Assembly: GCF_014268935.2 (NCBI RefSeq)
Contig: NZ_JABWRJ020000003.1
Coordinates: forward strand, 1,045,501 to 1,109,500
Origin: Pseudomonas peradeniyensis
Lineage (GTDB): Bacteria; Pseudomonadota; Gammaproteobacteria; Pseudomonadales; Pseudomonadaceae
DNA length: 64,000 nucleotides
Direction of reading: 5' to 3'
In this document: one piece after another, positions 42,372 through 51,042 of the stretch
Position numbering within the stretch: the first letter of the stretch is position 1
How the letters are laid out: every line of letters starts with the position of its first letter
Notes under the pieces: model-generated
Told to the model about the DNA's origin: nothing
The model's database searches: none
The model's input: the letters and a program-made list of their open reading frames with translations, nothing else
Position numbers and translations under genes: made by a program

Positions 42372-43535
42372 TTACAGGTAGTAGGCTTTCAGCGGCGGGA
42401 AGCCGTTGAACTCCACCGCGCTGTAGCTGGTGGTGTAGGCACCGGTGGATAGCCAGTACAGGCGGTCGCCAATCGCCAGGTTCAGCGGCAGGCCGTACTT
42501 GTAGTTCTCGTACATGATGTCGGCGCTGTCGCAGGTCGGGCCGGCGATCACCACTTCCTCGGTCTCGCCTTTCTTCTCGGTCCAGATCGGGAACTTGATC
42601 GCCTCGTCCATGGTTTCGATCAGGCCGGAGAACTTGCCCACGTCGGTGTAGATCCAGCGCTCGACCGCGGTGCGCGACTTGCGCGCCACCAGCACCACTT
42701 CACTGACCAGGATGCCGGCGTTGGCGATCAGCGAGCGGCCAGGCTCGAGGATGATTTCCGGCAGGTCGTCGCCGAAGTCTTCCTTGAGGAAGCGGATGAT
42801 CTCCTCGGCGTAGGTCTCGAGGCTGTTGGTGCGGGTGATGTAGTTGGCCGGGAAGCCGCCGCCCATGTTGATCAGCTTCAGCTCGATGCCGTCTTCTTCC
42901 TTCAGGCGCTCGAAGATCACCTTGACCTTGGCGATGGCCGCGTCCCACACGCTGATGTCGCGCTGCTGGGAGCCTACGTGGAAGGAGATGCCATAGGGCA
43001 CCAGGCCCAGGTCGCGGGCGAGGATCAGCAGGTCCATGGCCATGTCGGTCTGGCAGCCGAATTTGCGCGACAGCGGCCAGTCGGCGGTGGTGGAGCCTTC
43101 GGTGAGGATACGCACGTAGACTTTCGAGCCCGGCGCGGCCTTGGCGATGTTGCGCAGGTCGGCTTCGGAGTCGGTGGCGTACAGGCGCACGCCTTTCTCG
43201 AAGAAGTAGCGGATGTCCTTGGACTTCTTGATGGTGTTGCCGTAGCTGATGCGGTCGGGGCTGACGCCACGGCCCAGCACCTTGTCCAGCTCGTAGATCG
43301 AGGCGATGTCGAAGCTCGAGCCTTTCTCCTTGAGCAGGTCGATGATCTCGACCGCCGGGTTGGCCTTGACCGCGTAGTAGACCTTGGCGAACTCGAAACC
43401 GGCGCGCAGGTCGTCATAGGCCTGGCTGATCATCTGGGTATCGATGAGTACGAAAGGGGTTTCCTGCTTGTCGGCGAACGCCTTCATCTTCTGGAAGGTG
43501 TCACGCGCAAAGTAGTCTTCGACCTGGATCGACAT
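42372..43535 (-). CDS. speC: Ornithine decarboxylase (PLP fold III)
   Basis: 387 residues, eukaryotic-type (alanine racemase fold) decarboxylase making putrescine from ornithine. The PLP lysine is K57 in YYAVKANP. GGGFPANYI and EPGRSLIANAG bind the cofactor phosphate, and GPTCDSADIMYENY holds the catalytic Cys-Asp. The ATG at 43535 (MSIQVEDYFARDTF) matches the usual start; in-frame codons upstream are not family-like. It is convergent with the piuC operon. About 190 bp of leader, including a terminator-like hairpin, lies between gene and probable promoter, suggesting attenuation. Confidence 0.96.
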   Translation of the reverse strand: MSIQVEDYFARDTFQKMKAFADKQETPFVLIDTQMISQAYDDLRAGFEFAKVYYAVKANPAVEIIDLLKEKGSSFDIASIYELDKVLGRGVSPDRISYGNTIKKSKDIRYFFEKGVRLYATDSEADLRNIAKAAPGSKVYVRILTEGSTTADWPLSRKFGCQTDMAMDLLILARDLGLVPYGISFHVGSQQRDISVWDAAIAKVKVIFERLKEEDGIELKLINMGGGFPANYITRTNSLETYAEEIIRFLKEDFGDDLPEIILEPGRSLIANAGILVSEVVLVARKSRTAVERWIYTDVGKFSGLIETMDEAIKFPIWTEKKGETEEVVIAGPTCDSADIMYENYKYGLPLNLAIGDRLYWLSTGAYTTSYSAVEFNGFPPLKAYYL

Positions 43536-43641
43536 GCTCAAGGGCTCCATGGGCAAACTGAAAAGATAAGTGGCAGCAAACTGAACGTCCTCCGTATCCC
43601 CACTTTGGTTCGCCTACTTCCCAAGGCATGTCGCCGAAAGC

Positions 43642-43682
43642 AAAAAGGTCAACCGTGCCGGGAAAGGGCGGCGGGTGACCTT
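43642..43682 (-). terminator. Terminator-like hairpin inside the speC leader
   Basis: On the minus strand, AAGGTCA ... TGACCTT form a perfect 7-bp outer stem with a G+C-rich inner part (CCCGCCGCC / CCCGGCACGG), then five T residues (43642-43646). It lies about 107 bp upstream of the speC ATG, in the sense strand for speC. This suggests premature termination that a signal must relieve. Inference from sequence only. Confidence 0.5.
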
Positions 43683-44191
43683 GCTGTCTCGTCGTCAGTA
43701 CTTGAGCCGGATGGATCGTTTCCAGCATGGACGTTCGGCGCGCACTTTAGGACGTGAAAACCGCAAGATCAACAGGCAGGTCCGGGGTGTTCGTCGTGTA
43801 TCGATGCCCCACCGCTGCAATAACCGACCGATGCGTGGCGTGGATGTTCCGGAAAAGGCCACAAGCGTTAAAAATTGTGGAATAGGTGGCGATCTGGTCG
43901 CGAACGGCTGATAGCTGGGTTCTTTGCATGTTGGCTGGCTTTCGCTGCGAAAGAGCCGAAGAATCGGCAGAAGACCGTTTGTCGGGGTTGTGTGGTGAAC
44001 GGGGTTTTTCCGGAGAGTGTTCATATTTATGGCCACGGCGCGACGCCCGTCATTTTTTTCGAAATCGCCATAAATTTTTTGTTACCGACACCGGAAACCA
44101 CCCTTGGTCGGCTTAGGCATGGGCCGATTGCCGTCCTTGATGAGAAACATTACTATTCGCGACCTCATCTGCCTCCCTGACGACCCCGAAC
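43683..44191. other. Divergent regulatory region between speC and fecI
   Basis: About 500 bp without a convincing gene. The minus-strand side carries the speC leader and its probable promoter. The plus-strand side is AT-rich near 44050-44160 and carries a Fur-box-like sequence before fecI. Small frames here (for example 43501-43728 minus, 75 codons, running out of frame into speC) are unproven. Confidence 0.45.
44139..44157 (+). promoter_or_regulatory. Weak Fur-box-like site before fecI
   Basis: GATGAGAAACATTACTATT matches about 11 of 19 Fur-consensus positions and lies 35 bp before the fecI start. FecI-type genes are usually Fur-repressed. Low confidence. Confidence 0.35.
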
Positions 44192-44680
44192 GTGTCCGGA
44201 CACAAAGGCTTCCTCGACCACTACCATGAGCTGATCGGCACCTGGACGCGCAAGCTGCGCAGTCGTCAGCAGGCCGAGGATCTCACCCACGACGCCTTTG
44301 TCCGGGTTCTGGAAAACCCGAACGAACAGGTCGAGCAGCCGCGTGCCTACCTGCACCAGACCGCCCGCAACATCGCCGTCGATGGCTTTCGCCGCGAGGA
44401 CCGTCGCCAGGCACTTGAACTGGAGGCGTTCGCCGACGGCGCCGCCAATGGTTCCGACCCGGAGGCCTACGTGCATGCCCTGGAACTGGCCGACAGCGTC
44501 GAGCGGGCGCTGGCCGAGCTGCCGCTCAACTGCCGGCGGGTGTTCATCTGGCAGAAGCTCGAGGGCCTGACCCAGGCCGAGATCGCCGAGCGCATGGGTT
44601 TGACCAAGAACATGGTCGAAAAGTATATGATCCGCACGCTCCGACATCTGCGTGAGCACCTGGATGTGTCGGCCAGATGA
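44192..44680 (+). CDS. fecI: FecI-like ECF sigma factor
   Basis: 162 residues. Region 2 covers about residues 8-70 (LIGTWTRKLRSRQQAEDLTHDAFVRVL), and region 4 about 100-155 (ALAELPLNCRRVFIWQKLEGLTQAEIAERMGL). It directs transcription of the downstream receptor gene when the FecA-FecR relay signals ferric siderophore at the surface. The start is a GTG at 44192. It overlaps fecR by 4 bp. The iron-starvation sigma class is certain; citrate specificity rests on the receptor's similarity to FecA. Confidence 0.9.
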   Translation: MSGHKGFLDHYHELIGTWTRKLRSRQQAEDLTHDAFVRVLENPNEQVEQPRAYLHQTARNIAVDGFRREDRRQALELEAFADGAANGSDPEAYVHALELADSVERALAELPLNCRRVFIWQKLEGLTQAEIAERMGLTKNMVEKYMIRTLRHLREHLDVSAR

Positions 44681-45660
44681 GTCAGGAGACCCCATTGATC
44701 AGACAGCACGCGCCCGACCCTGTGGGCGAGCAGGCGGCCAGCTGGTTCGCCCGGACCCAGGAGGCGCCGCATGACAGCGCCGTGCAGCAGGCCTTGCAGG
44801 CATGGCTGGCACAGCACCCACGCCATCGCGAGGAGTACCAGCGCCTGGTACAGCTGTGGCGCGCCGCCGATTTCATCCCTCGACAACGCCTCGAAGCGCT
44901 GTGCCAGCCCGAGCCGGTGCGCCAGCTTCCACGCCGCCGTCTGCTGCGCCAGGCCTTGGCGGCCGGTGTGGCGGTGGCCGCGCTAGGGCTGGGCTGGACA
45001 GGTTGGCAGTACCAGCAGCTCAACCATCAGGACACGTTGACTACGGCCCTGGGCGAGCGGCGTCAGGTCGAACTGCCGGACGGATCACGACTGGAACTCA
45101 ACAGTGCCACCCAGGTGCAGGTGATGTTCTCTTCGGGGCAACGCCATGTACGCCTGGGGGCGGGCGAGGCGATGTTCATAGTTGCCCACGACAGTGGCCG
45201 GCCTTTCGTGGTGAGCACCGCACAGGGTGAAGTCACCGTCACCGGCACCCGCTTCGATGTGCGCCAAGAGCCGAACGGCACTCGCGTGGCCGTGGAGCAG
45301 GGTTCGGTGCGGGTGCAGGGCGCGGCCGAGTCGCTGGCGCTGCTCGGTGCCGGGCAGGGTTCGCACATCGACGCCCAGGGCAAGGTCGCCGCGCCCTATG
45401 CAGTCGACGCCAATGCCGTGACCGCCTGGCGCCAGGGCAAGCTGGTGTTCGACAACGCGCCATTGAGCGAGGTGGTGGCGGAAGTCTCCCGCTACCGCGC
45501 CCAGCCGTTGCATGTGGCACCCGGCAAGGCCGCCGCGCTGCGCCTGTCGAGCACCTTCAGCACCGATGACCCGGACGCGCTGCTGCGGGCGCTGCCGAGC
45601 ATCCTGCCGGTGCAGGTGAAGACCCGTCCGGATGGCTCCAGCGAAATTGTTCTGAAATAA
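44677..45660 (+). CDS. fecR: FecR-like transmembrane anti-sigma regulator
   Basis: 327 residues. The N-terminal cytoplasmic anti-sigma part (DUF4880: EQAASWFARTQ ... WLAQHPRHREEYQRL) is followed by one membrane helix (LAAGVAVAALGLGWTGWQY, about residues 90-108). The periplasmic FecR domain includes GERRQVELPDGSRLELN and VTGTRFDVRQEPNGTRVAVEQGSV. The C-terminal part, VVAEVSRYRAQPLHV, contacts the receptor's signalling domain. It links the receptor state to the FecI-like sigma. It overlaps fecI and precedes the receptor gene by 108 bp. Confidence 0.93.
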   Translation: MSQETPLIRQHAPDPVGEQAASWFARTQEAPHDSAVQQALQAWLAQHPRHREEYQRLVQLWRAADFIPRQRLEALCQPEPVRQLPRRRLLRQALAAGVAVAALGLGWTGWQYQQLNHQDTLTTALGERRQVELPDGSRLELNSATQVQVMFSSGQRHVRLGAGEAMFIVAHDSGRPFVVSTAQGEVTVTGTRFDVRQEPNGTRVAVEQGSVRVQGAAESLALLGAGQGSHIDAQGKVAAPYAVDANAVTAWRQGKLVFDNAPLSEVVAEVSRYRAQPLHVAPGKAAALRLSSTFSTDDPDALLRALPSILPVQVKTRPDGSSEIVLK

Positions 45661-45768
45661 ATTCAGGTTTTTTTCCGTTCGTTCGTCTTCCCCGCCAGCT
45701 GCAACTGCCAAGCATTTCCATTTGCATGCGGTTGGCGTTTATCCCGACTCTCAGGACCCCTCGAAGAC

Positions 45769-48186
45769 GTGAACAACAATAAGCCCCTTCTCCACCTGCG
45801 CCGCCTGGCGCTGGCCCTGGCGGTCAGCGCCGCCGCCGGCAACAGCTACGCCGACAGCATCCAGATCCAGGCCCAGCCATTGGCGGGCGCTCTCAAGCAG
45901 CTGGGCCAGCAGACCCACCTGCAACTGTTCTTCAGCCCCGAACTGGTGGACGGCAAGCAGGCTCCGGCGGTGTCCGGCAACCTGGCGCCGGAGCAGGCCC
46001 TGCAGCAACTGCTGCAAGGCAGCGGGCTGACCTTCGAGCAGTCCGCGGACACCGTGGTGGTCAAGCCGGTCCAGGCCGCCGGCAGCCTGACCACCGGCAG
46101 CCTGGAGCTGGCGCCCACCGATGTGAAGGTGGTCGGTGACTGGTTGGGCGACGCCCAGCAGAGCGTGGTGCAGAACCACCCCGGCGCCCGTACCGTGGTG
46201 CGCCGCGAAGCGATGGTGGAGAAGGGCACGATGAACGTGCGCGATGCCCTGCGCGGCATCCCCGGCGTGCAGGTGCAGGACTCCAACGGCACCGGCGGCA
46301 GCGACCTGTCGCTGAACGTCGGCGTGCGCGGCCTTACCTCGCGCCTGTCGCCGCGCTCGACCGTGCTGATCGACGGCATCCCGGCGGCCTTCGCCCCTTA
46401 CGGCCAGCCGCAGCTGTCGATGGCGCCGATCTCCTCGGGCAACCTCGACAGCATCGATGTGGTGCGCGGCGCCGGTTCCGTGCGCTATGGCCCGCAGAAC
46501 GTCGGCGGGGTGATCAACTTCGTGACCCGGGCGATTCCCGAGAAGGCCACCGGCGAGTTGTCCACCACCCTGGAGACTTCCCGCCATGGCGGCTGGAAGC
46601 ACACCGAGTCGGCCTTCGTCGGCGGCACCGCCGACAACGGCATGGGCGTGGCGTTGCTGTACACCGGCGTGAACGGTGACGGCTACCGCAGCAGCAACAA
46701 CGACAACGATATCGACGACGTGATGCTCAAGACCCACTGGGCGCCGACCGATGTCGACGAGTTCTGGCTCAACTTCCACTACTACGACGGCCGGGCCGAC
46801 ATGCCCGGCGGGCTGACCCAGGCCCAGTACGATCACGACCCCTACCAGTCGGTGCGTGACTACGACTACTTCAGTGGCCGGCGCAAGGATGTCTCGTTCA
46901 AGTGGTTGCGGCAGATCGACGACGCCACCCAGTTCGAGGTGCTGACCTACTACACCGACAGTTTCCGTGGCAGCGCCATCGCCGCGCGCGACATGAAGAC
47001 CCTGTCGTCGTACCCGCGCAACTACCACACCTTTGCCATCGAGCCACGCCTGTCGCGGATCTTCTTTGTCGGCCCGACCACCCAGGAAGTCAGTGTCGGC
47101 TATCGCTACCTCAAGGAAGCCATGCGCGAGCAGTCCACGCGCCTGGCCCTGGTCGACAACGTGCCCACCGTCACCCCGACCTCCGACGGCCATGTGTTCC
47201 AGGACCGCAGCGGCGGCACCGAGGCCAGCGCCTACTACATCGACGACAAGATCGACGTCGGCAACTGGACCATCACCCCAGGCATCCGCTTCGAGCACAT
47301 CAATACCGACTGGCGCGATCGCCCGGTGCTGGACGCCAACTACCGCCCTGTGCCGGAGAAGAATCGCAGCATCACCAGCAACGAACCGCTGCCGGCGCTG
47401 AGCGTGATGTACCACATGTCCGACGCCTGGAAGCTGTTCGCCAACTACGAGACCTCGTTCGGCAGCCTGCAGTACTTCCAGCTGGGTCAGGGCGGTACCG
47501 GCAACAACACGGCCAACGGCCTGGAGCCGGAGAAAGCCAAGACCTACGAAGTGGGTACGCGCTACGACAACGGCGGTTTCGCCGGTGAGCTGACCGCGTT
47601 CTACATCGACTTCGACGACGAGCTGCAGTACATCAGCAACGACATCGGCTGGACCAACCTGGGGGCGACCAAGCACCAGGGCATCGAGGCCTCGGTGCGC
47701 TATGACCTGGCCGGACTCGATCCGCGCCTGGAAGGCCTGTCGGTCAATGGTGGCTACACCTACACCCGCGCCACCTATGAAGGTGAGATTCCCGGCTTCA
47801 AGGGCCGCGACCTGCCGTTCTACTCGCGCCAGGTGGCCACCGCCGGGCTGCGTTACGCCGTCAACCGCTGGACCTGGAACCTGGATGCCTATGCCCAATC
47901 CAAGCAGCGCGCGCCGGGAACCGGTATGAACGCCAACGGCAGCTTCAACGGTAACTACATCACCGAGCCGAGTGCCGACGGGCAGTATGGCGATATTCCG
48001 GGGTACGTGACCTGGCATGCCCGTGGCGGCTATGACTTCGGGCCGCAGCTGTCGAACCTGAAGCTGGCGGCGGGGGTGAAGAACCTCTTCGACAAGCAGT
48101 ACTTCACCCGCTCCAGCGACAACAACGCCGGGATCTATGTGGGTGAGCCGCGCACGTTTTATGTGCAGGCCAGTGTAGGGTTCTGA
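45769..48186 (+). CDS. fecA: FecA-like TonB-dependent receptor with signalling domain
   Basis: 805 residues. The signal peptide ends near NSYADS. The STN signalling domain spans about 30-100 (FDIQAQ-like IQIQAQPLAGALKQLGQQ ... LLQGSGLTF). A plug follows (ALRGIPGVQVQDSNGTGGSD, SVRYGPQNVGGVINFVTR), then a barrel ending ASVGF. The barrel segment SNNDNDIDDVMLKTHW and others recall FecA, so ferric (di)citrate is the likely ligand. The STN domain passes the signal to FecR. The start is a GTG. Promoter activation by the FecI-like sigma is expected in the 108-bp gap. Confidence 0.9.
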   Translation: MNNNKPLLHLRRLALALAVSAAAGNSYADSIQIQAQPLAGALKQLGQQTHLQLFFSPELVDGKQAPAVSGNLAPEQALQQLLQGSGLTFEQSADTVVVKPVQAAGSLTTGSLELAPTDVKVVGDWLGDAQQSVVQNHPGARTVVRREAMVEKGTMNVRDALRGIPGVQVQDSNGTGGSDLSLNVGVRGLTSRLSPRSTVLIDGIPAAFAPYGQPQLSMAPISSGNLDSIDVVRGAGSVRYGPQNVGGVINFVTRAIPEKATGELSTTLETSRHGGWKHTESAFVGGTADNGMGVALLYTGVNGDGYRSSNNDNDIDDVMLKTHWAPTDVDEFWLNFHYYDGRADMPGGLTQAQYDHDPYQSVRDYDYFSGRRKDVSFKWLRQIDDATQFEVLTYYTDSFRGSAIAARDMKTLSSYPRNYHTFAIEPRLSRIFFVGPTTQEVSVGYRYLKEAMREQSTRLALVDNVPTVTPTSDGHVFQDRSGGTEASAYYIDDKIDVGNWTITPGIRFEHINTDWRDRPVLDANYRPVPEKNRSITSNEPLPALSVMYHMSDAWKLFANYETSFGSLQYFQLGQGGTGNNTANGLEPEKAKTYEVGTRYDNGGFAGELTAFYIDFDDELQYISNDIGWTNLGATKHQGIEASVRYDLAGLDPRLEGLSVNGGYTYTRATYEGEIPGFKGRDLPFYSRQVATAGLRYAVNRWTWNLDAYAQSKQRAPGTGMNANGSFNGNYITEPSADGQYGDIPGYVTWHARGGYDFGPQLSNLKLAAGVKNLFDKQYFTRSSDNNAGIYVGEPRTFYVQASVGF

Positions 48187-48202
48187 TAGCGGTGCCACCT
48201 TG

Positions 48203-48305
48203 ATCGCGGGGCAAGTCGCATCGGCGCACCGCCGCTCCCACGCCAGATACCGACTGGTGGACTGGCGTGGGAGCGGCGGTGCGCCGATGCGACTTGCCCC
48301 GCGAT
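48203..48305. repeat. REP palindrome with perfect 44-bp arms
   Basis: The left arm, 48203-48246, begins ATCGCGGGGCAAGTCGCATC. The right arm, 48262-48305, is its exact inverted copy, with a 15-bp loop. It lies between the convergent fecA and opuC-type genes and carries the GCATCGGCGCACCGCC insert subtype also seen at 35576. Confidence 0.95.
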
Positions 48306-48313
48306 GGGTTGGC

Positions 48314-49471
48314 TCAGGAAATCGCTGCCTCAGCCGGCGACACGATACTGGTCTTGCCACCCCGCGACCTGCCCGAGCTCAGGTACGCCGCAATCGACTC
48401 CTGCGTCACCTCCCCCAAAAACATCCCTTCGGCATCCAGCACCGGCAACCACGCCCGGTTGAACTCGTACATCCGCGACAGCAGGATGCGCAGATGCTCG
48501 TCATGCGCCGCAGTGGCATTGAACGGCCGCAGGAAATCCCCGCACGTCCCTTGCTGGCGGTGCATGTCGCGCCGACGCACATAGCCCAGCGCCTTGTTCT
48601 GCCCATCGGTGACCACCACGTAGCGCCGGTCATGCTCGTCCAGCAGTTCCAGCGCGTCGCTCACCGGCGTTTGCGGGCTCACCGACGGCGCGTTGTCCGC
48701 GGCATCCTCGGCGCGCACCAGCAGCAGGCGCTTGAGCGTGCTGTCCTGGCCGACGAAGTTGCTGACGAAATCGTCCACCGGATGGGCCAGCAAGGTGTCC
48801 GGGTGATCCAGCTGCAGTAGCTTGCCGGCGCGGAAGATGGCGATCTTGTCGCCCAGCTTGATGGCCTCGTCGATGTCGTGGCTGACCATGATCACCGTCT
48901 TGTTCAGCGCCCGCTGCATCTCGAAGAACTCGTTCTGGATCATTTCGCGGTTGATCGGGTCGACCGCGCCGAACGGCTCGTCCATCAGCAGCACCGGCGC
49001 CTCGGCGGCCAGGGCGCGGATCACGCCGATGCGCTGCTGCTGGCCGCCGGAGAGCTCGCGTGGGTAGCGCTGCAGGTACTGCTTGGGTTCGAGCTTGATC
49101 ATGTGCATCAGCTCGCGGGCGCGGTCGTGGCAGCGTTGCTTGTCCCAGCCGAGCAGGCGTGGGACCACGGTGATGTTCTCCTCGATGGTCATGTTGGGGA
49201 ACAGGCCGATCTGCTGGATCACGTAGCCGATATGGCGGCGCAGGGTCACTTCGTCCAGCGCGCTGGTGTCCTCGCCATTGATGAACACCTGGCCGCAGGT
49301 CGGGGTGATCAGGCGGTTGATCATCTTCAGCGTGGTGCTCTTGCCGCAGCCCGACGGGCCGAGGAATACGCAGATTTCACCCTCGTTGACGGTGAGGCTG
49401 ACCGCGTCGACGGCTTTGACGTCCTTGCCGTTGACGTTGAAGGTCTTGCTGAGGTTCTTCAGTTCGATCAT
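48314..49471 (-). CDS. Osmoprotectant (betaine/choline) ABC transporter ATPase with CBS domains
   Basis: 385 residues. Walker A GPSGCGKSTT near residue 37, signature LSGGQQQRIG, Walker B VLLMDEPFGAVDP and the switch HD (VSHDIDEA). Two CBS domains follow from about residue 265 to 370, as in OpuCA/ProV enzymes that sense ionic strength. I use the ATG at 49471 (MIELKNLSKTFNVNG); the much longer open frame upstream is antisense-free high-GC read-through of the permease gene. It overlaps the permease gene by 4 bp. Together with two permeases and a binding protein it forms a complete importer. Confidence 0.95.
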   Translation of the reverse strand: MIELKNLSKTFNVNGKDVKAVDAVSLTVNEGEICVFLGPSGCGKSTTLKMINRLITPTCGQVFINGEDTSALDEVTLRRHIGYVIQQIGLFPNMTIEENITVVPRLLGWDKQRCHDRARELMHMIKLEPKQYLQRYPRELSGGQQQRIGVIRALAAEAPVLLMDEPFGAVDPINREMIQNEFFEMQRALNKTVIMVSHDIDEAIKLGDKIAIFRAGKLLQLDHPDTLLAHPVDDFVSNFVGQDSTLKRLLLVRAEDAADNAPSVSPQTPVSDALELLDEHDRRYVVVTDGQNKALGYVRRRDMHRQQGTCGDFLRPFNATAAHDEHLRILLSRMYEFNRAWLPVLDAEGMFLGEVTQESIAAYLSSGRSRGGKTSIVSPAEAAIS

Positions 49472-50121
49472 GGGCGCAGTCCTTCCGGAGTCAGGGCACG
49501 TTGCAGGGTTTGCAGGAACAGGTCGGCGATGATCGCCAGCAGGCTGACCAGCACGGCGCCAACCAGCAGCATCGACATGTCGCTGCGGCTGATGGCGGTG
49601 AGGATGAGCACGCCCAGGCCACCGGCGCCGATGGTCGCGGCGATGGTCATCACGCCGATGTTCATCACCACGGCGGTGCGCACGCCGGCCAGGATCACCG
49701 GCACGGCGATGGGCAGCTCGACCATGCGCAGGCGCTGGCCGAAGGTCATGCCAATGCCGCGGGCGGCCTCGCGGATGCCCGGCTCGACGTTGGTCAGGGC
49801 CAGGTAGGTGTTGCGCAGGATCGGCAGCAGTGAATAAAGGAACACGGCGGTGATCGCCGGCAACGGCCCCAGGCCCTGGCCGAACTTCGAGTAGAACGGC
49901 AGCAGCAGGCCGAACAGGGCGATCGAGGGGATGGTCAGCAGCACCGTGGCACTGGCTTGCAGGGGGCCGGCGAACACCGGGAAGCGGGTCATCAGGATGC
50001 CCAGCGGCACACCGACGACGATGGCCAGGCCCACGGCGATGCCGACCAGGGTGATGTGCTGCCCGGTCAGTTGCAGGACTTGCGCCCAGTCGAGGTGGGC
50101 AAAGGTGTCGAGCAGGTTCAT
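49468..50121 (-). CDS. OpuC-type ABC permease (second)
   Basis: 217 residues, about five membrane helices. The EAA loop is visible as EAARGIGMTFGQRLRMVELPIAVPVILAGVR. It matches the BinPDT_inner-membrane permease family of glycine betaine/choline/carnitine importers. It overlaps the ATPase gene and the binding-protein gene by 4 bp each. It presumably pairs with the permease encoded at 51043-51756 to make the heterodimeric channel. Confidence 0.93.
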   Translation of the reverse strand: MNLLDTFAHLDWAQVLQLTGQHITLVGIAVGLAIVVGVPLGILMTRFPVFAGPLQASATVLLTIPSIALFGLLLPFYSKFGQGLGPLPAITAVFLYSLLPILRNTYLALTNVEPGIREAARGIGMTFGQRLRMVELPIAVPVILAGVRTAVVMNIGVMTIAATIGAGGLGVLILTAISRSDMSMLLVGAVLVSLLAIIADLFLQTLQRALTPEGLRP

Positions 50122-51029
50122 GGCTGTACCTCGCCGAGTGAATGCTCACGCAGGAATGTCGCGGCGACCACGGTCGGGCTCTGATGCTCGACATCGACCT
50201 GGGCGTTGAGCTTGCGCATGGTCTGGTCGTCGAGCTGACTGGCCAGCGGTTCGAGCAGCGTGGCCAGTTGCGGGTGGGCGTCGAGCACCGCCTTGCGCAG
50301 CACGGGCGCCGCGGTGTAGTCGGGGAAGTAGTGCTTGTCGTCTTCCAGCAGCTTGAGGTCGAAGGCGTCCAGGCGCCCGTCGGTGGTGTAGACCAGGCCG
50401 GCGAACACCTGGTTGTTGCGCATCGCGGTGTAGACCAGACCGCCATCCATCTGGCGGATGTTGCGCCGGTCCAAGGGCAGCCCGTACATCTCGCGCAGGC
50501 CGACCAGGCCATCGGGGCGGTTAGCGAATTCGGTGTCCAGGGCCACCAGGTGGTTGCGGGCGGGCTCGTCACGCAGCACCTGGTTGAGATCGCTGATGGT
50601 GTTGACCTGCGGGTAGGCCGCGGCGACCTGCCTGGGCAGCCCCAGTGCGTAGGTGTTGCTGAACTTCGACGGAGTCAGCCAGACCAGTCCTTTCTTCGCA
50701 TCGAGTGCCTTGACCCGGGCATAGGTGGCTTCGGCGCTGGGCATGCGTTCGTCGATATGGTTGTAGGACACCATCGAGACCCCGGTGTATTCCCACATCA
50801 GGTCGAGCTGACCGGTTTCCTGGGCCTGGCGGGCGATGTTGCTGCCAAGACCGGCGGTCACCCGCACGTCGAAGCCGTTGGCGCGCAGGTACTGGGCGGT
50901 GATTTCGGCGAGCACGGTCTGTTCGGTGAACACCCGGGCGCCGATGCGGATCAGCGGCTTTTCCGCTGCCTGGGCAAAACCTGCGCATAGCAGGGCCGCG
51001 CCCAGCAACAGGGCGATTGTCTTCTTCAT
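50118..51029 (-). CDS. Osmoprotectant ABC transporter substrate-binding protein (OpuCC-like)
   Basis: 303 residues. A signal peptide (MKKTIALLLGAALLCAGFAQA) is cut before AEKPLIRIGARVFTEQTVLA. The fold is the OpuAC/glycine-betaine-binding type (QLDLMWEYTGVSMVSY, LVALDTEFANRPDGLVGLREMYGL). Aromatic residues for quaternary-ammonium cages are present (W, Y in MWEYTG). The ATG at 51029 has a GAGGGAAA site; an earlier in-frame start is rejected because it precedes the signal peptide. It lies 13 bp behind the first permease gene. Confidence 0.93.
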   Translation of the reverse strand: MKKTIALLLGAALLCAGFAQAAEKPLIRIGARVFTEQTVLAEITAQYLRANGFDVRVTAGLGSNIARQAQETGQLDLMWEYTGVSMVSYNHIDERMPSAEATYARVKALDAKKGLVWLTPSKFSNTYALGLPRQVAAAYPQVNTISDLNQVLRDEPARNHLVALDTEFANRPDGLVGLREMYGLPLDRRNIRQMDGGLVYTAMRNNQVFAGLVYTTDGRLDAFDLKLLEDDKHYFPDYTAAPVLRKAVLDAHPQLATLLEPLASQLDDQTMRKLNAQVDVEHQSPTVVAATFLREHSLGEVQP

Positions 51030-51042
51030 GGTTTCCCTCTCG

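Noticed and set aside
43501..43728. 75-codon frame in the speC leader as an independent gene
   Set aside because: No clear ribosome-binding site, and it runs out of frame into speC. Kept only as a possible leader-peptide idea.
49472..50572. N-terminal extension of the osmoprotectant ATPase to 752 codons
   Set aside because: The extension reads the permease and binding-protein genes out of frame. The ATPase domain starts at MIELKNLSKTF with a 4-bp gene overlap.
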